From assembly GCF_022179305.1 (NCBI RefSeq), contig NZ_BPQP01000004.1, positions 1-64,000 of the forward strand: 64,000 nucleotides of DNA. The letters run 5' to 3'. This document shows positions 47,397 to 56,182 of this stretch, one piece after another. Numbering within the stretch: the stretch's first letter is position 1; each line of letters starts with the position of its first letter. The DNA is from Methylobacterium iners. GTDB lineage: Bacteria > Pseudomonadota > Alphaproteobacteria > Rhizobiales > Beijerinckiaceae. The translations under genes were made by a program, and so were the position numbers. The notes beneath the pieces are model-generated. The model searched no databases, was not told where the DNA came from, and saw only the letters and a list, made by a program, of their open reading frames with translations.

Positions 47397-48704
47397 ATGA
47401 TACCCCGCTACAGCCGCCCCGAGATGACGGCGATCTGGTCGCCCGAGACGCGGTTCCGGATCTGGTTCGAGATCGAGGCGCACGCGACCACCGCGCTCGC
47501 CGAGATCGGGATCGTGCCCAAGGAGGCGGCCGAGACGATCTGGGCGAAGGGTCGAGATGCCGTCTTCGACGTGGCGCGTATCGACGCCATCGAGGCGGTC
47601 ACCAAGCACGACGTCATCGCCTTCCTGACCCACCTCGCCGAGATCGTCGGCCCGGAGGCGCGCTTCGTCCACCAGGGCATGACCTCGTCCGACGTGCTCG
47701 ACACCTGCCTGAACGTTCAGCTCGTGCGGGCCGCGGACATCCTCATCGCGGACGTCGACGCGCTGCTCGCCGCCCTGAAGCGCCGCGCCTTCGAGCACAA
47801 GCTGACCCCGACGATCGGGCGCTCGCACGGCATCCATGCAGAGCCCGTGACGTTCGGCCTGAAGCTCACCCAGGCCTATGCGGAGTTCGTGCGGGTCCGC
47901 GCCCGCCTCGTGGCGGCGCGGGAAGAAGTGGCGACCTGCGCGATCTCCGGCGCGGTCGGGACCTTCGCCAATATCGACCCGCGCGTGGAGGTCTACGTCG
48001 CCGAGGCGATGGGGCTGACCCCGGAGCCGGTCTCGACGCAGGTGATCCCGCGCGACCGCCACGCGATGTTCTTCGCGACGCTGGGGGTGGTCGCGAGCTC
48101 CGTCGAGCGCCTCGCCATCGAGGTGCGCCACCTTCAGCGCACGGAGGTGCTGGAGGCGGAAGAGTTCTTCTCGGAAGGGCAGAAGGGCTCCTCCGCGATG
48201 CCCCACAAGCGCAACCCGGTGCTCACCGAGAACCTGACTGGCCTCGCCCGCATGGTGCGGTCCTTCGCGCTGCCGGCCATGGAGAACGTCGCGCTCTGGC
48301 ACGAGCGCGACATCTCGCATTCGTCGGTCGAGCGGATGATCGGGCCGGACGCCACCGTCACCCTCGACTTCGCGCTCGCCCGCCTCACCGGCGTCGTCGA
48401 CAAGCTGCTGATCTACCCGGAGCAGATGCAGCGCAACCTCGACAAGCTCGGCGGCCTGGTCCACTCGCAGCGGGTGCTGCTGGCCCTGACCCAGGCCGGC
48501 CTCTCCCGCGAGGATTCCTACCGGCTGGTCCAGCGCAACGCGATGCCGGTCTGGCGAGGCGAGGGCGAGTTCCTGACGTTGCTGAAGGCGGATCCGGAGG
48601 TGAGCGCCGCCCTTCCCGCCCAGGAGATCGAGGCTTGCTTCGACCTCGGCTATCATTTCAAGCACGTCGATACGATCTTCGAGCGGGTGTTCGGGACCGC
48701 GTGA
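47397..48704 (+). CDS. purB: adenylosuccinate lyase
   Basis: Cleaves SAICAR and adenylosuccinate in purine synthesis. The 435-residue fumarase/aspartase-fold enzyme starts MIPRYSRPEMTAIWSPETRF. It has RFVHQGMTSSDVLDTCLNVQ, TIGRSHGIHAEPVTFGLKL (catalytic His region) and the signature loop EGQKGSSAMPHKRNPVLTENL. The frame is open far upstream over the chrA start, but homology begins at ATG 47397. It lies 55 bases before the aminotransferase gene; purA follows two genes later. Confidence 0.96.
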   Translation: MIPRYSRPEMTAIWSPETRFRIWFEIEAHATTALAEIGIVPKEAAETIWAKGRDAVFDVARIDAIEAVTKHDVIAFLTHLAEIVGPEARFVHQGMTSSDVLDTCLNVQLVRAADILIADVDALLAALKRRAFEHKLTPTIGRSHGIHAEPVTFGLKLTQAYAEFVRVRARLVAAREEVATCAISGAVGTFANIDPRVEVYVAEAMGLTPEPVSTQVIPRDRHAMFFATLGVVASSVERLAIEVRHLQRTEVLEAEEFFSEGQKGSSAMPHKRNPVLTENLTGLARMVRSFALPAMENVALWHERDISHSSVERMIGPDATVTLDFALARLTGVVDKLLIYPEQMQRNLDKLGGLVHSQRVLLALTQAGLSREDSYRLVQRNAMPVWRGEGEFLTLLKADPEVSAALPAQEIEACFDLGYHFKHVDTIFERVFGTA

Positions 48705-48759
48705 CGGGCGCACGATTCCTGCTTCGCGATCTGCCATTACTGGTTTCGAGGACTCTGAC

Positions 48760-49620
48760 GTGCCGCAATCCCGCATCGTCTATTTGAACGGCGAATTCCT
48801 GCCCCTGGCCGAAGCCCGTATTCCGATCATGGATCGCGGGTTCCTGTTCGCGGACGGGATCTACGAGGTCTCGGCGGTGCTCGACGGCCGGCTCGTCGAC
48901 AACGAGGCGCATCTCGCCCGGCTCGACCGGTCGCTCGGCGAGATCGACATCCGCAACCCGCACACCACCAAGGAATGGATCGGCCTCCAGACGGACCTCA
49001 TTGCACGCAACGGCCTCGAGGAAGGCCTCGTCTACATGCAGGTGACCCGGGGCGTGGCCGAGCGCGACTTCGCCTATCCGTCCGCCGACACCACCCCGAC
49101 CGTGATGATGTTCACGCAAGGAAAGCGCATCGCGGCCAATCCCCTGGCGGAGACCGGCGCCAAGGTCGTTACCGTGCCGGACCTTCGTTGGAAGCGGCGC
49201 GACATCAAGTCGGTGGCCCTGCTCGCTCAGGTACTCGCCAAGCAGCAGGCGGCGGCCGCCGGCGTCGCGGAGGCCTGGATGGTCGAGGACGGGGCGGTGA
49301 CGGAGGGATCCTCCTCCACTGCCTTCATCGTGACGGCGTCCGGGGTGCTGGTCACGCGTCCGCTCTCGACGGCGCTGTTGCCCGGGATCACGCGCAAGGC
49401 GGTGCTGCGCCTTGCGGAGGAGGCCGACCTGACGATCGAGGAGCGGCTGTTCTCCGTGGAGGAGGCCTGCGCGGCGACGGAGGCCTTCTACACCAGCGCC
49501 TCGGCCTTCGTGATGCCGGTGGTCGCCCTCGACGGCAAGGTCATCGGAGACGGCAGCCCCGGCCCGCTGACCCGGCGGCTGCGGGCGCATTACCTCGCCC
49601 TCGCGCGCGGCGAAGGTTGA
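48760..49620 (+). CDS. class IV PLP aminotransferase (D-amino-acid transaminase-like)
   Basis: A 286-residue fold-type IV transaminase starting at GTG 48760. IMDRGFLFADGIYEVSAVLDGRLVDNEAHLARLDRSL, GLVYMQVTRGVAERDFAYP and the PLP lysine Lys150 in RWKRRDIKSVALLAQ are present. AWMVEDGAVTEGSSSTAFIV is the phosphate-site region. RGVAxRDF is typical of D-alanine transaminases, which make D-Glu/D-Ala for the cell wall. Branched-chain or aminodeoxychorismate specificity cannot be excluded. Same strand as purB and the following small secreted protein. Confidence 0.88.
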   Translation: MPQSRIVYLNGEFLPLAEARIPIMDRGFLFADGIYEVSAVLDGRLVDNEAHLARLDRSLGEIDIRNPHTTKEWIGLQTDLIARNGLEEGLVYMQVTRGVAERDFAYPSADTTPTVMMFTQGKRIAANPLAETGAKVVTVPDLRWKRRDIKSVALLAQVLAKQQAAAAGVAEAWMVEDGAVTEGSSSTAFIVTASGVLVTRPLSTALLPGITRKAVLRLAEEADLTIEERLFSVEEACAATEAFYTSASAFVMPVVALDGKVIGDGSPGPLTRRLRAHYLALARGEG

Positions 49621-49696
49621 GGACGGCGGTCCCGGATAGGAACGCTTTGCCGCTGGACCTGTTCTCTCGGAACCCCCACCGAGAGAAAGGCCAGAG

Positions 49697-50035
49697 ATGC
49701 CCAAGCTCCCGCACGTGGCTGCCGCTTTCCTGCTCGCGATGGCTGGTACCGCTTTTGCCCAATCGCCGGACGCGCCCCTGAGAGGCCGCGATACCGCGCC
49801 GAACATGCCGGCTCCGGACAAGACGATCCCCGAGAAGGTGCAGCCTTCCGAAGGCGCTCCGGCGGGCGGCGGTACCCTGAGCGACAAGCTCGAGAGGAAC
49901 GACGGCGTGATCAAGCCGCCAGGCAATGCGGCGCCCGGCATGGTGGTGACGCCGCCCGACCCGAACCCGAGCTCCATGCCGGTGATCAAACCCGGCGAGC
50001 TCCCCGGTCGCCAGCCCGGGACGGAGGCGCGTTAG
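49697..50035 (+). CDS. small secreted proline-rich protein
   Basis: A 112-residue protein with a Sec signal peptide (LPHVAAAFLLAMAGTAFAQ, cleaved about residue 22). A disordered-looking mature part is rich in Pro, Gly and Asp (APNMPAPDKTIPEKVQPSEG, NAAPGMVVTPPDPNPSSMP). GAGAGAAAGGCC precedes the ATG as ribosome site. I do not recognise a domain; similar small exported proteins occur in Methylobacteriaceae. It is between the transaminase gene and purA. Confidence 0.7.
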   Translation: MPKLPHVAAAFLLAMAGTAFAQSPDAPLRGRDTAPNMPAPDKTIPEKVQPSEGAPAGGGTLSDKLERNDGVIKPPGNAAPGMVVTPPDPNPSSMPVIKPGELPGRQPGTEAR

Positions 50036-50063
50036 TCACCTGGCCCCTCGTCCGCTTGCTTGA

Positions 50064-50086
50064 TTTCCGCCCTTGGATCGCGGAAA
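50064..50086 (+). terminator. hairpin between the secreted-protein gene and purA
   Basis: TTTCCGC and GCGGAAA pair perfectly around a nine-base loop, 28 bases after the upstream stop and 71 before purA. No U-run follows, so it may be a weak terminator or a leader structure of purA. Confidence 0.4.
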
Positions 50087-50157
50087 GACCCAACGGCAAG
50101 ACGGCTCCTGCGCAGGCGGGCCCTCTTCGCTCGGGCGCGGGACAGGTTGTTGTGTGA

Positions 50158-51450
50158 ATGGCGAACGTCGTCGTCGTAGGCGCCCAATGGGGCGACGAAG
50201 GCAAGGGTAAGATCGTCGACTGGCTCTCCGAGCAGGCCGATATCGTGGTGCGATTCCAGGGCGGCCACAATGCCGGACACACGCTGGTCGTGAACGGTGT
50301 GACCTATAAGCTCGCGCTCCTCCCCTCCGGCGTCGTGCGCGGCGGCAAGCTCTCCGTCATCGGCAACGGCGTCGTGGTGGATCCCTGGCATCTCGTCGAC
50401 GAGATTGCGCGGCTTCAAGCCCAGGGCGTCGAGATCTCGCCTCGCACCCTGAGGATCGCCGACAACGCGACGCTGATCCTGCCGCTCCACCGCGAGCTCG
50501 ATCATTTCCGCGAGACCTCGAATGCCGGGCTGAAGATCGGCACGACCAAGCGCGGTATCGGTCCGGCCTACGAAGACAAGGTCGGTCGCCGCGCGATCCG
50601 GGTCGTCGACCTTGCCGACGAGGGTACGCTGGCCGCCAAGATCGAGCGGGTTCTCACCCATCACAACGCGCTTCGCCGGGGACTGGGCATCGAGGAAGTC
50701 GATGCAGGCGCGTTGCTGGCGGAGCTGAAGGCAATCGCCCCGACGATCCTGCCCTATGCCGACGCGGTCTGGGCCCTGCTCGACGACCAGCGCCGAGCGG
50801 GCAAGCGCATCCTGTTCGAGGGCGCGCAGGGCGCGCTCCTCGACGTGGACCACGGCACTTATCCCTTCGTGACCTCGTCCAACATCGTCGCCGCCCAGGC
50901 CGCAACGGGATCGGGCCTCGGCCCCTCCGCCATCGGCTACGTGCTCGGGATCGCCAAGGCCTACACGACGCGGGTCGGCGAGGGACCCTTCCCGACCGAG
51001 CTCTTCGACGAGATCGGCGAGACCATCGGCCAGCGCGGTCGCGAGTTCGGGGTGAATACCGGCCGCAAGCGGCGATGCGGCTGGTTCGATGCCGTTCTCG
51101 TCCGCCAGACGGTGCGCACCTCCGGCATCCAGGGCATCGCGCTCACGAAGCTCGACATCCTCGACGGATTCGAGACCCTGAAGGTCTGCACGGGCTACCG
51201 ATTGGGAAGCGAGACCCTCGATCACCTGCCCGCCAACCAGGCCGCTCAGGCGCGGGTCGAGCCGATCTACGAGACGATCGAGGGCTGGTCAGAGACGACG
51301 GCCGGCGCCCGCTCCTGGGCGGACCTGCCGGCCCAAGCCATCAAATACGTCCGCCGGATCGAGGAGCTGATCGGGGCGCCCGTCGCCCTGCTCTCGACCT
51401 CGCCCGAACGCGACGACACCATTCTCATGCACAACCCCTTCGAGGACTAG
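50158..51450 (+). CDS. purA: adenylosuccinate synthetase
   Basis: Makes adenylosuccinate from IMP, Asp and GTP, the step before PurB. The 430-residue protein has the P-loop and catalytic Asp/Lys in [71 protein letters not shown] and the [14 protein letters not shown] loop. Only a weak Shine-Dalgarno (GGACAGG) precedes the ATG. It is two genes downstream of purB on the same strand. Confidence 0.97.
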   Translation: MANVVVVGAQWGDEGKGKIVDWLSEQADIVVRFQGGHNAGHTLVVNGVTYKLALLPSGVVRGGKLSVIGNGVVVDPWHLVDEIARLQAQGVEISPRTLRIADNATLILPLHRELDHFRETSNAGLKIGTTKRGIGPAYEDKVGRRAIRVVDLADEGTLAAKIERVLTHHNALRRGLGIEEVDAGALLAELKAIAPTILPYADAVWALLDDQRRAGKRILFEGAQGALLDVDHGTYPFVTSSNIVAAQAATGSGLGPSAIGYVLGIAKAYTTRVGEGPFPTELFDEIGETIGQRGREFGVNTGRKRRCGWFDAVLVRQTVRTSGIQGIALTKLDILDGFETLKVCTGYRLGSETLDHLPANQAAQARVEPIYETIEGWSETTAGARSWADLPAQAIKYVRRIEELIGAPVALLSTSPERDDTILMHNPFED

Positions 51451-51513
51451 CGCCCGCCCATCCGCGCGAGCGAGGCCGGCACGCGGCCGAGAAGAGGGCG
51501 GACCAACTTAACG

Positions 51514-52872
51514 ATGGCCGATTACTATCCGCTGCTGTCACGGGCGCTCGATGCGCTTCCGGACCGTTCCCCGGCCATGCGCCGCGCGGTCTACGATCGT
51601 GCGCGCAGCGCCCTGATCGGCCAGCTCCGCTCGCTCGAACCACCGCTTTCGGATGCGGATATCGAGATCGAGAGCAAGGCGCTCGAAGCCGCGATCGAGC
51701 GGCTCGAGACGGACCATGCCGCTCCGCCGCCCTCGAACGATCCGGTCCCGGCTCCGATCGCGGAGGCGACGCCTCCCCCTCCCCCGCCCCCAAAGCCGGC
51801 GCCGCTCCCGGAGCCGGTGCTTCCACCGGCTCCCCCGCCGGAGCTCGGCGTGCCAACGACCGATGAGCGGACGGCGATCCCCGAGCCCATGCCTCCGGTG
51901 GAAGCGGCGGCCGTAGTGCCGTTTCGCGCGCCCAAGCCGGCGCCCGTACCCGAGACGCCCGCCGCTGCCGGCGCGGTCGACGAAAACCCGGCTGCGACCG
52001 ACGATCCGAGCGCCCTGCTGGCGGACGCCGCTTCGGGGCGGCAGCGCCCGCGCATCGAGGTGGTGCCGCCGCGCGGCGGACGCTCGCGGACGCTCAGAAA
52101 CGCCTTCGTGGGCGCCGTCCTGCTCATCGTCATCGGACTGATCGCGACCGCTGCCTATATGCTGCGCGACAAGCCCTCCGATCTGCAGCCGGCGACGTCC
52201 GGAACTCAGGATGCGCCGGCCGAGAGCGGCGAGACCAAGTACGCCGATCGGATCGGCGGCGATCCCAAGCCTGCCGAGCGCCCACCCTCCGCCGCGCCGC
52301 AGCCTCCGCCGGCGCAGCCGGAGATCGCGGTCTCGCAGCGCGCGATCCTCTACGAGGAGAATACGAACGGCGGGAACAATGCCCCGGCCACGACGCAGGG
52401 TCGCGTGGTATGGCGCCTCGAGGCCGTCCCCGGGGAGCAGGGCCAGCCCCTGGAAACCGCGATCCGCGGGACGATCGATATGCCGGATGCAGGCCTGAGC
52501 CTGGCGATGACGATCCGGCGCAATCTCGACGCGACCCTGCCCGCCTCGCACACGATCGAGCTGATTTTCACGCAAGGCCCGGCTGGCGCCGCGCGGGGGG
52601 TTCAGGACATCGGCCTGATCCAGGCCAAGGAAGAGGAGAATGCGCGCGGCTCGCCCGTATCCGGTCTGCCGGTGCGGGTGCGCGAGAACGTCTTCCTGAT
52701 CGGCCTCTCGTCCCTGACTAACGACGTGGAGCGCAACACAGACCTGCTGCTGAACCGGAACTGGTTCGACCTCGCGCTGAAGTACACGTCCGGACCGCGC
52801 GCGATCGTCAGCTTCGAGAAGGGCTCATCGGGCACCCAGGTGATGCAGAGGGCCTTCGAGCAGTGGCGTTGA
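51514..52872 (+). CDS. single-pass membrane protein with proline-rich cytoplasmic region
   Basis: A 452-residue protein. A helical N-terminal domain (about 1-70: MADYYPLLSRALDALPDRS, RRAVYDRARSALIGQLRSLE) is followed by a Pro/Ala/Glu-rich region (about 70-185). One membrane helix (about 200-222, AFVGAVLLIVIGLIATAAYML), another Pro-rich spacer, and a conserved periplasmic domain (about 280-452: RAILYEENTNGG, VVWRLEAVPGEQ, LIFTQGPAGAARGVQDIGLI, WFDLALKYTSGPRAIVSFEKG) follow. I recognise it as conserved in Rhizobiales but cannot assign a function. It lies 63 bases after purA. Confidence 0.75.
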   Translation: MADYYPLLSRALDALPDRSPAMRRAVYDRARSALIGQLRSLEPPLSDADIEIESKALEAAIERLETDHAAPPPSNDPVPAPIAEATPPPPPPPKPAPLPEPVLPPAPPPELGVPTTDERTAIPEPMPPVEAAAVVPFRAPKPAPVPETPAAAGAVDENPAATDDPSALLADAASGRQRPRIEVVPPRGGRSRTLRNAFVGAVLLIVIGLIATAAYMLRDKPSDLQPATSGTQDAPAESGETKYADRIGGDPKPAERPPSAAPQPPPAQPEIAVSQRAILYEENTNGGNNAPATTQGRVVWRLEAVPGEQGQPLETAIRGTIDMPDAGLSLAMTIRRNLDATLPASHTIELIFTQGPAGAARGVQDIGLIQAKEEENARGSPVSGLPVRVRENVFLIGLSSLTNDVERNTDLLLNRNWFDLALKYTSGPRAIVSFEKGSSGTQVMQRAFEQWR

Positions 52873-53053
52873 TCGGCTGAGGGCGCTTTGCGCCTCGCGG
52901 TACTTCTGCAGAGCGTCCGGCGGGCCCGCGTTTCAACAGCCGGATTCCCATTCCATTTCCGGTTCGTTGCGCCGGGTGATGGCGGATCGGAGCGCGGGTC
53001 CCCTCCTTGGCCAGGCGGGGCGATCGCAGACGGATTTCCCTCCATCCCCTTCA

Positions 53054-53127
53054 TCATTCCGGGGCCGCGCAGAGGAGCCTGTCCTCGGATGTGCCGAAGG
53101 CCAGATCCGGGGGGCGCCCCCGAATGA
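53054..53127. repeat. REP-like palindromic element
   Basis: The ends are TCATTCCGGGG and CCCCCGAATGA, inverted with one mismatch over 11 bases. An internal perfect palindrome GGGGGCGCCCCC lies at 53110-53121. The layout resembles dispersed palindromic intergenic elements of Rhizobiales. Other copies cannot be checked here. Confidence 0.55.
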
Positions 53128-53144
53128 CAATGGGGGATGCTGTA

Positions 53145-53170
53145 GAAGCGGCACGCCGATGCGCCGCTTC
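53145..53170. repeat. 8-bp stem-loop downstream of tatC
   Basis: GAAGCGGC and GCCGCTTC form a perfect stem around a ten-base loop, 83 bases past the tatC stop. There is no U-run in either direction. It may serve as a transcript end or protective hairpin for the tat mRNA. Confidence 0.45.
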
Positions 53171-53252
53171 ATCGGCAAGCGCCCTGCTTCCAGGAGAGAG
53201 GCTCCCGCGCCGACCGAAGAACCGATCAGCCGCAAGCGGTGTCAGACCCTGC

Positions 53253-54053
53253 CTACGGCTCCAGCCCCTCCGCCGCGCGTCTGCGGGCCCGCGCCGCCTC
53301 GACGCGCTGCACGGAGAAGATCGAGGCCTCGTAGAGGAGGAGCATGGGCAGCGCGAGCGAGAGCTGAGAGATGACGTCGGGGGGCGTCAGGATCGCGGCC
53401 GCCACGAAGACGAGGACGATGGCGTAGCGGCGCTTCTCGCGCAGGAAGGCGGTGTCGATGATGCCGATCTGACCGAGCAGCGTCAGGATGACGGGCAGCT
53501 GGAAGGCGAGGCCGAAGGCGAAGATCAACGTCATGATCAGCGAGAGGTACTCGTCGACCTTCGGCAGCAGGGCGATCTCCGCCTCCCCCGGCTGCCCGAT
53601 CTGCTGCAGGCTCACCGAGAACTGGATGAGGAGCGGCATCGCTAGGAAGAACACCACCAGCGCGCCGAGCACGAAAAAGACGGGGGTGGCGACGAGGTAG
53701 GGCAGGAAGGCCTTGCGCTCGTTGCGGTAGAGCCCTGGCGCCACGAAGGCGTAGATCTGCGTCGCGATCACCGGGAAAGCCAGGAAGGCCGCCCCGAAGA
53801 CGCTGAGCTTAATGTTGGTGAAGACCTGCTCGAGAAAATGCGTCGCGATGAGCTTCGCCTTGTCCGAGCCGACCACCGAGACGTAGGGAAACACCAGAAT
53901 GTTGTAGATGTGGCGCGAGAAGAAGAAGCAGCCGAAGAACATCACCACGAAGGCGGCGAGCGACTTGATCAGGCGCGAACGCAGCTCGATCAGGTGCTCG
54001 ACCAACGGCGCCCGCGAGGCCTCGATCTCGGCCTCGTCCGTCCCCTCGATCAT
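53253..54053 (-). CDS. tatC: Tat translocase subunit TatC
   Basis: Receptor of the twin-arginine export system. A 266-residue protein with six helices. It starts with a charged cytoplasmic lead (MIEGTDEAEIEASRAPLVEHLIELRSRLI), which holds the conserved LxxHLxELRxR motif. Helices follow, with YAFVAPGLYRNERKAFLPYLV and FAFGLAFQLPVILTLLGQIGI, the conserved F-x-x-G-x-x-FQ-x-P region. The ATG overlaps the tatB stop by four bases. Last gene of tatA-tatB-tatC. Confidence 0.96.
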   Translation of the reverse strand: MIEGTDEAEIEASRAPLVEHLIELRSRLIKSLAAFVVMFFGCFFFSRHIYNILVFPYVSVVGSDKAKLIATHFLEQVFTNIKLSVFGAAFLAFPVIATQIYAFVAPGLYRNERKAFLPYLVATPVFFVLGALVVFFLAMPLLIQFSVSLQQIGQPGEAEIALLPKVDEYLSLIMTLIFAFGLAFQLPVILTLLGQIGIIDTAFLREKRRYAIVLVFVAAAILTPPDVISQLSLALPMLLLYEASIFSVQRVEAARARRRAAEGLEP

Positions 54054-54502
54054 GGTGCGGCTGCTCCGGACTGGACCGGCGCAGAGGGCTCGGGTGGGGC
54101 GGCAGCGAGCGGGGCGGGCACATCATAGGTGCCCGGCGACGCGCCCTTGGCGGCGTCCGCCGCATCTAGCTGCGCGGCAACGTTGGCGAGGGGTTGCGTG
54201 CTCGACTGAGCCCGCCCTTCGGCGGCACCCTTGATCTCGCTCCGGATCGTCTGGATCGGATCGAAGGTCGGCCCCACCGTATTGGCGGAGCGCCGCATCC
54301 CGTCGATCTCGTTGCGGACCTCGTCGAGCTCGGACTCGCGAATGGCCTCATTGAACTGGGCGTTGAACTCGCCGGCCATGCGCACGACCTTGCCCTTGAT
54401 CTGTCCAAGGGTGCGCAGGGCCTTGGGCAGATCCTTCGGACCGATGACGATGAGGGCGACGCCGCCGATCAGCATCACCTCGCCCCAACTCATGTCGAAC
54501 AT
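54050..54502 (-). CDS. tatB: Tat translocase subunit TatB
   Basis: A 150-residue protein with an N-terminal helix (MFDMSWGEVMLIGGVALIVIGPKDLPKALRTLGQ type, including the invariant Gly-Pro hinge), an amphipathic helix (KVVRMAGEFNAQFNEAIRESELDEVRNEID), and a long Ala/Pro tail without conserved structure. It forms the substrate-binding complex with TatC. It follows tatA by 76 bases and overlaps tatC by four. Confidence 0.95.
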   Translation of the reverse strand: MFDMSWGEVMLIGGVALIVIGPKDLPKALRTLGQIKGKVVRMAGEFNAQFNEAIRESELDEVRNEIDGMRRSANTVGPTFDPIQTIRSEIKGAAEGRAQSSTQPLANVAAQLDAADAAKGASPGTYDVPAPLAAAPPEPSAPVQSGAAAP

Positions 54503-54578
54503 GGCGTCGTTCGTCCCGCGGCCGGAGCCGGCGCTGCCCGATACCGATCGGAAGGATGCCGCAATCCGTTCAGGCGGC

Positions 54579-54845
54579 TCAGCCGACCTTGCGGTCCGCG
54601 GCGATCGGAGCCGTGGCGGCCGGCTCGCCCTGGTGCGGCAGGGTGCGGACAGGCTCTGTCGCGCTCACCTGAGGCGGGGTCTGTGCCGTCGGGGCGGGAG
54701 GCGTCTCGTCCTCGGCCATGCCCTTCTTGAAGGCCTTGATGCCCTTGGCGACATCGCCCATCAGGTCGGAGATCTTGCCCCGCCCGAACAGCAGCATCAC
54801 GATGCCCGCGACGATGATCCAGTGCCAGATACTCATGCTGCCCAT
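54579..54845 (-). CDS. tatA: Tat translocase subunit TatA
   Basis: An 88-residue pore-forming Tat subunit. [40 protein letters not shown] is the TatA helix, FGRGK hinge and amphipathic helix. A short acidic/Pro tail ends in RKVG. ATG 54845 gives three extra residues before the typical MSIWHW at 54836; either start could be used. First gene of the tat operon. The Tat substrates in this window may include the Rieske protein. Confidence 0.95.
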   Translation of the reverse strand: MGSMSIWHWIIVAGIVMLLFGRGKISDLMGDVAKGIKAFKKGMAEDETPPAPTAQTPPQVSATEPVRTLPHQGEPAATAPIAADRKVG

Positions 54846-54971
54846 GGCAAACTCCTGTCCCGCTGCGAGAAAGCGCGCGGCATCGTCTCGTGTTGTCGGT
54901 TTGGGGCGAACCTAAGGAGCGCGCCGCCCGAACACAAGACGATGCAGGGGTCGCAGGAGGGGTGATTCTGC

Positions 54972-55979
54972 TCAGGCGGCGACGGACAGCGCTGCCTCGA
55001 AGCGCGCGCGCGCCTCCCGGACGTCGAAATCGCCGGCGTCGGAGGGGAGACGCGAGAGCGCAGCCTCGGCCCGGCGCAGGGCGACGCCCGCGAGCGCAGG
55101 GGTCCCTTCGAGGACGCCGTGCATTTCGGCCATGTCACCGTTGCAGTGAAGAGCGACGTCGATGCCCGCCGCGAACGCGGCTTCCGCCCGCGTACGGAAC
55201 GCGCCGTCGAGCGCGTGCATGGACAGATCGTCGGTCATGAGCAGTCCGTCGAAGCCGATCAGACCGCGGATCACGTCCTCGATGACGATCCGAGACTGCG
55301 TGGCAGGACGGCTCGGGTCGAGCTCGGCGTAGACGACATGCGCGCTCATCGCGAGGGGGAGGTCGGCCAGCGCCCGGAACGGCCGGAAATCATGGGCATT
55401 CAGATCGGCGCGTGACGCCTCGACGACCGGCAGACCTTTGTGACTGTCGCATCCCGCGCGGCCATGACCGGGGATGTGCTTCATGACCGGCAGGACCCCG
55501 CCCGCCATCAGACCCTCGGCGACGGCCCGGCCGATCTCGGCGACCGTGTCAGGCATCGTCCCGTAGGCCCTGTCGCCGATGACGTCGTGAGCGCCGGCGA
55601 CCGGTACGTCGAGCACCGGAGCGCAATCGACGTTGATGCCGACGCTCGCCAAGTCGTGAGCCATCAGGCGGGCGCCGAGCCGCGCCATCGTCACGGCGGA
55701 ACCGTTGAGGCCGCCATAGCGGCGGCCGGCCGGATAGGCCGGCCAATGCGGCGGTCCCATCCGCTGGACGCGGCCGCCCTCCTGATCGATCAGGATCGGC
55801 GCATCCTCCCGCCCCACGGTAGCGCGCAGATCCGCCGTCAGAGCGCGGACCTCCTCGGGCGATCCGATGTTGCGTTTGAACAGGATGAAGCCCCAGGGCT
55901 GCACGTCGCGGAAGAACGCGGCCTCCTCCGCCAGGAGGCTGCGGCCTGAACAACCGAGAATCACGGCACGGGCGGTCAT
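54972..55979 (-). CDS. nagZ: beta-N-acetylhexosaminidase NagZ
   Basis: Removes GlcNAc from muropeptides during cell-wall recycling in the cytoplasm. A 335-residue glycoside hydrolase family 3 enzyme starting MTARAVILGCSGRSLLAEE at ATG 55979. It has GFILFKRNIGSPEEV, PILIDQEGGRVQRMGPPHWP, VMKHIPGHGRAGCDSHKGLPVV (catalytic Asp/His loop) and LLMTDDLSMHAL (nucleophile Asp). The frame is open 29 codons further upstream, but those residues are unlike the family. It follows tatA on the opposite side by 126 bases. Confidence 0.95.
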   Translation of the reverse strand: MTARAVILGCSGRSLLAEEAAFFRDVQPWGFILFKRNIGSPEEVRALTADLRATVGREDAPILIDQEGGRVQRMGPPHWPAYPAGRRYGGLNGSAVTMARLGARLMAHDLASVGINVDCAPVLDVPVAGAHDVIGDRAYGTMPDTVAEIGRAVAEGLMAGGVLPVMKHIPGHGRAGCDSHKGLPVVEASRADLNAHDFRPFRALADLPLAMSAHVVYAELDPSRPATQSRIVIEDVIRGLIGFDGLLMTDDLSMHALDGAFRTRAEAAFAAGIDVALHCNGDMAEMHGVLEGTPALAGVALRRAEAALSRLPSDAGDFDVREARARFEAALSVAA

Positions 55980-56182
55980 TGCATGGCTCGCATGGGCTGG
56001 CAGCGAATCGGAAGGTTCAGGATCGGGTCGGAGACGCGTTCGCATCAAGGCGAAAGCCGCGAGCAACGTGCGGTCGGCGACCGGTGTTGCATCAAATCGC
56101 CGGGCGGGCCGGGGTTCGTCGTGGGAATGCGATGAGGCCGCCCGGCCTCAGGACCGTAACTCGGCGGCCTCGTTGACTTCGC

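Larger units (their letters stand above)
52873..53252. other. 380-base intergenic region with repeats, no gene seen
   Basis: Between the 452-residue membrane-protein gene and convergent tatC. It holds a REP-like palindrome (53054-53127) and a hairpin (53145-53170). Open frames here lack ribosome sites and have repeat-derived composition, so I do not call a gene. No obvious terminator with a U-run was found. Confidence 0.6.

Noticed and set aside
52888-53127. 79-codon open frame in the gap before tatC
   Set aside because: It runs through the palindromic repeat, lacks a ribosome site and shows no domain.
55980-56066. 29-codon upstream extension of nagZ
   Set aside because: Not similar to the NagZ family; ATG 55979 starts the conserved strand.
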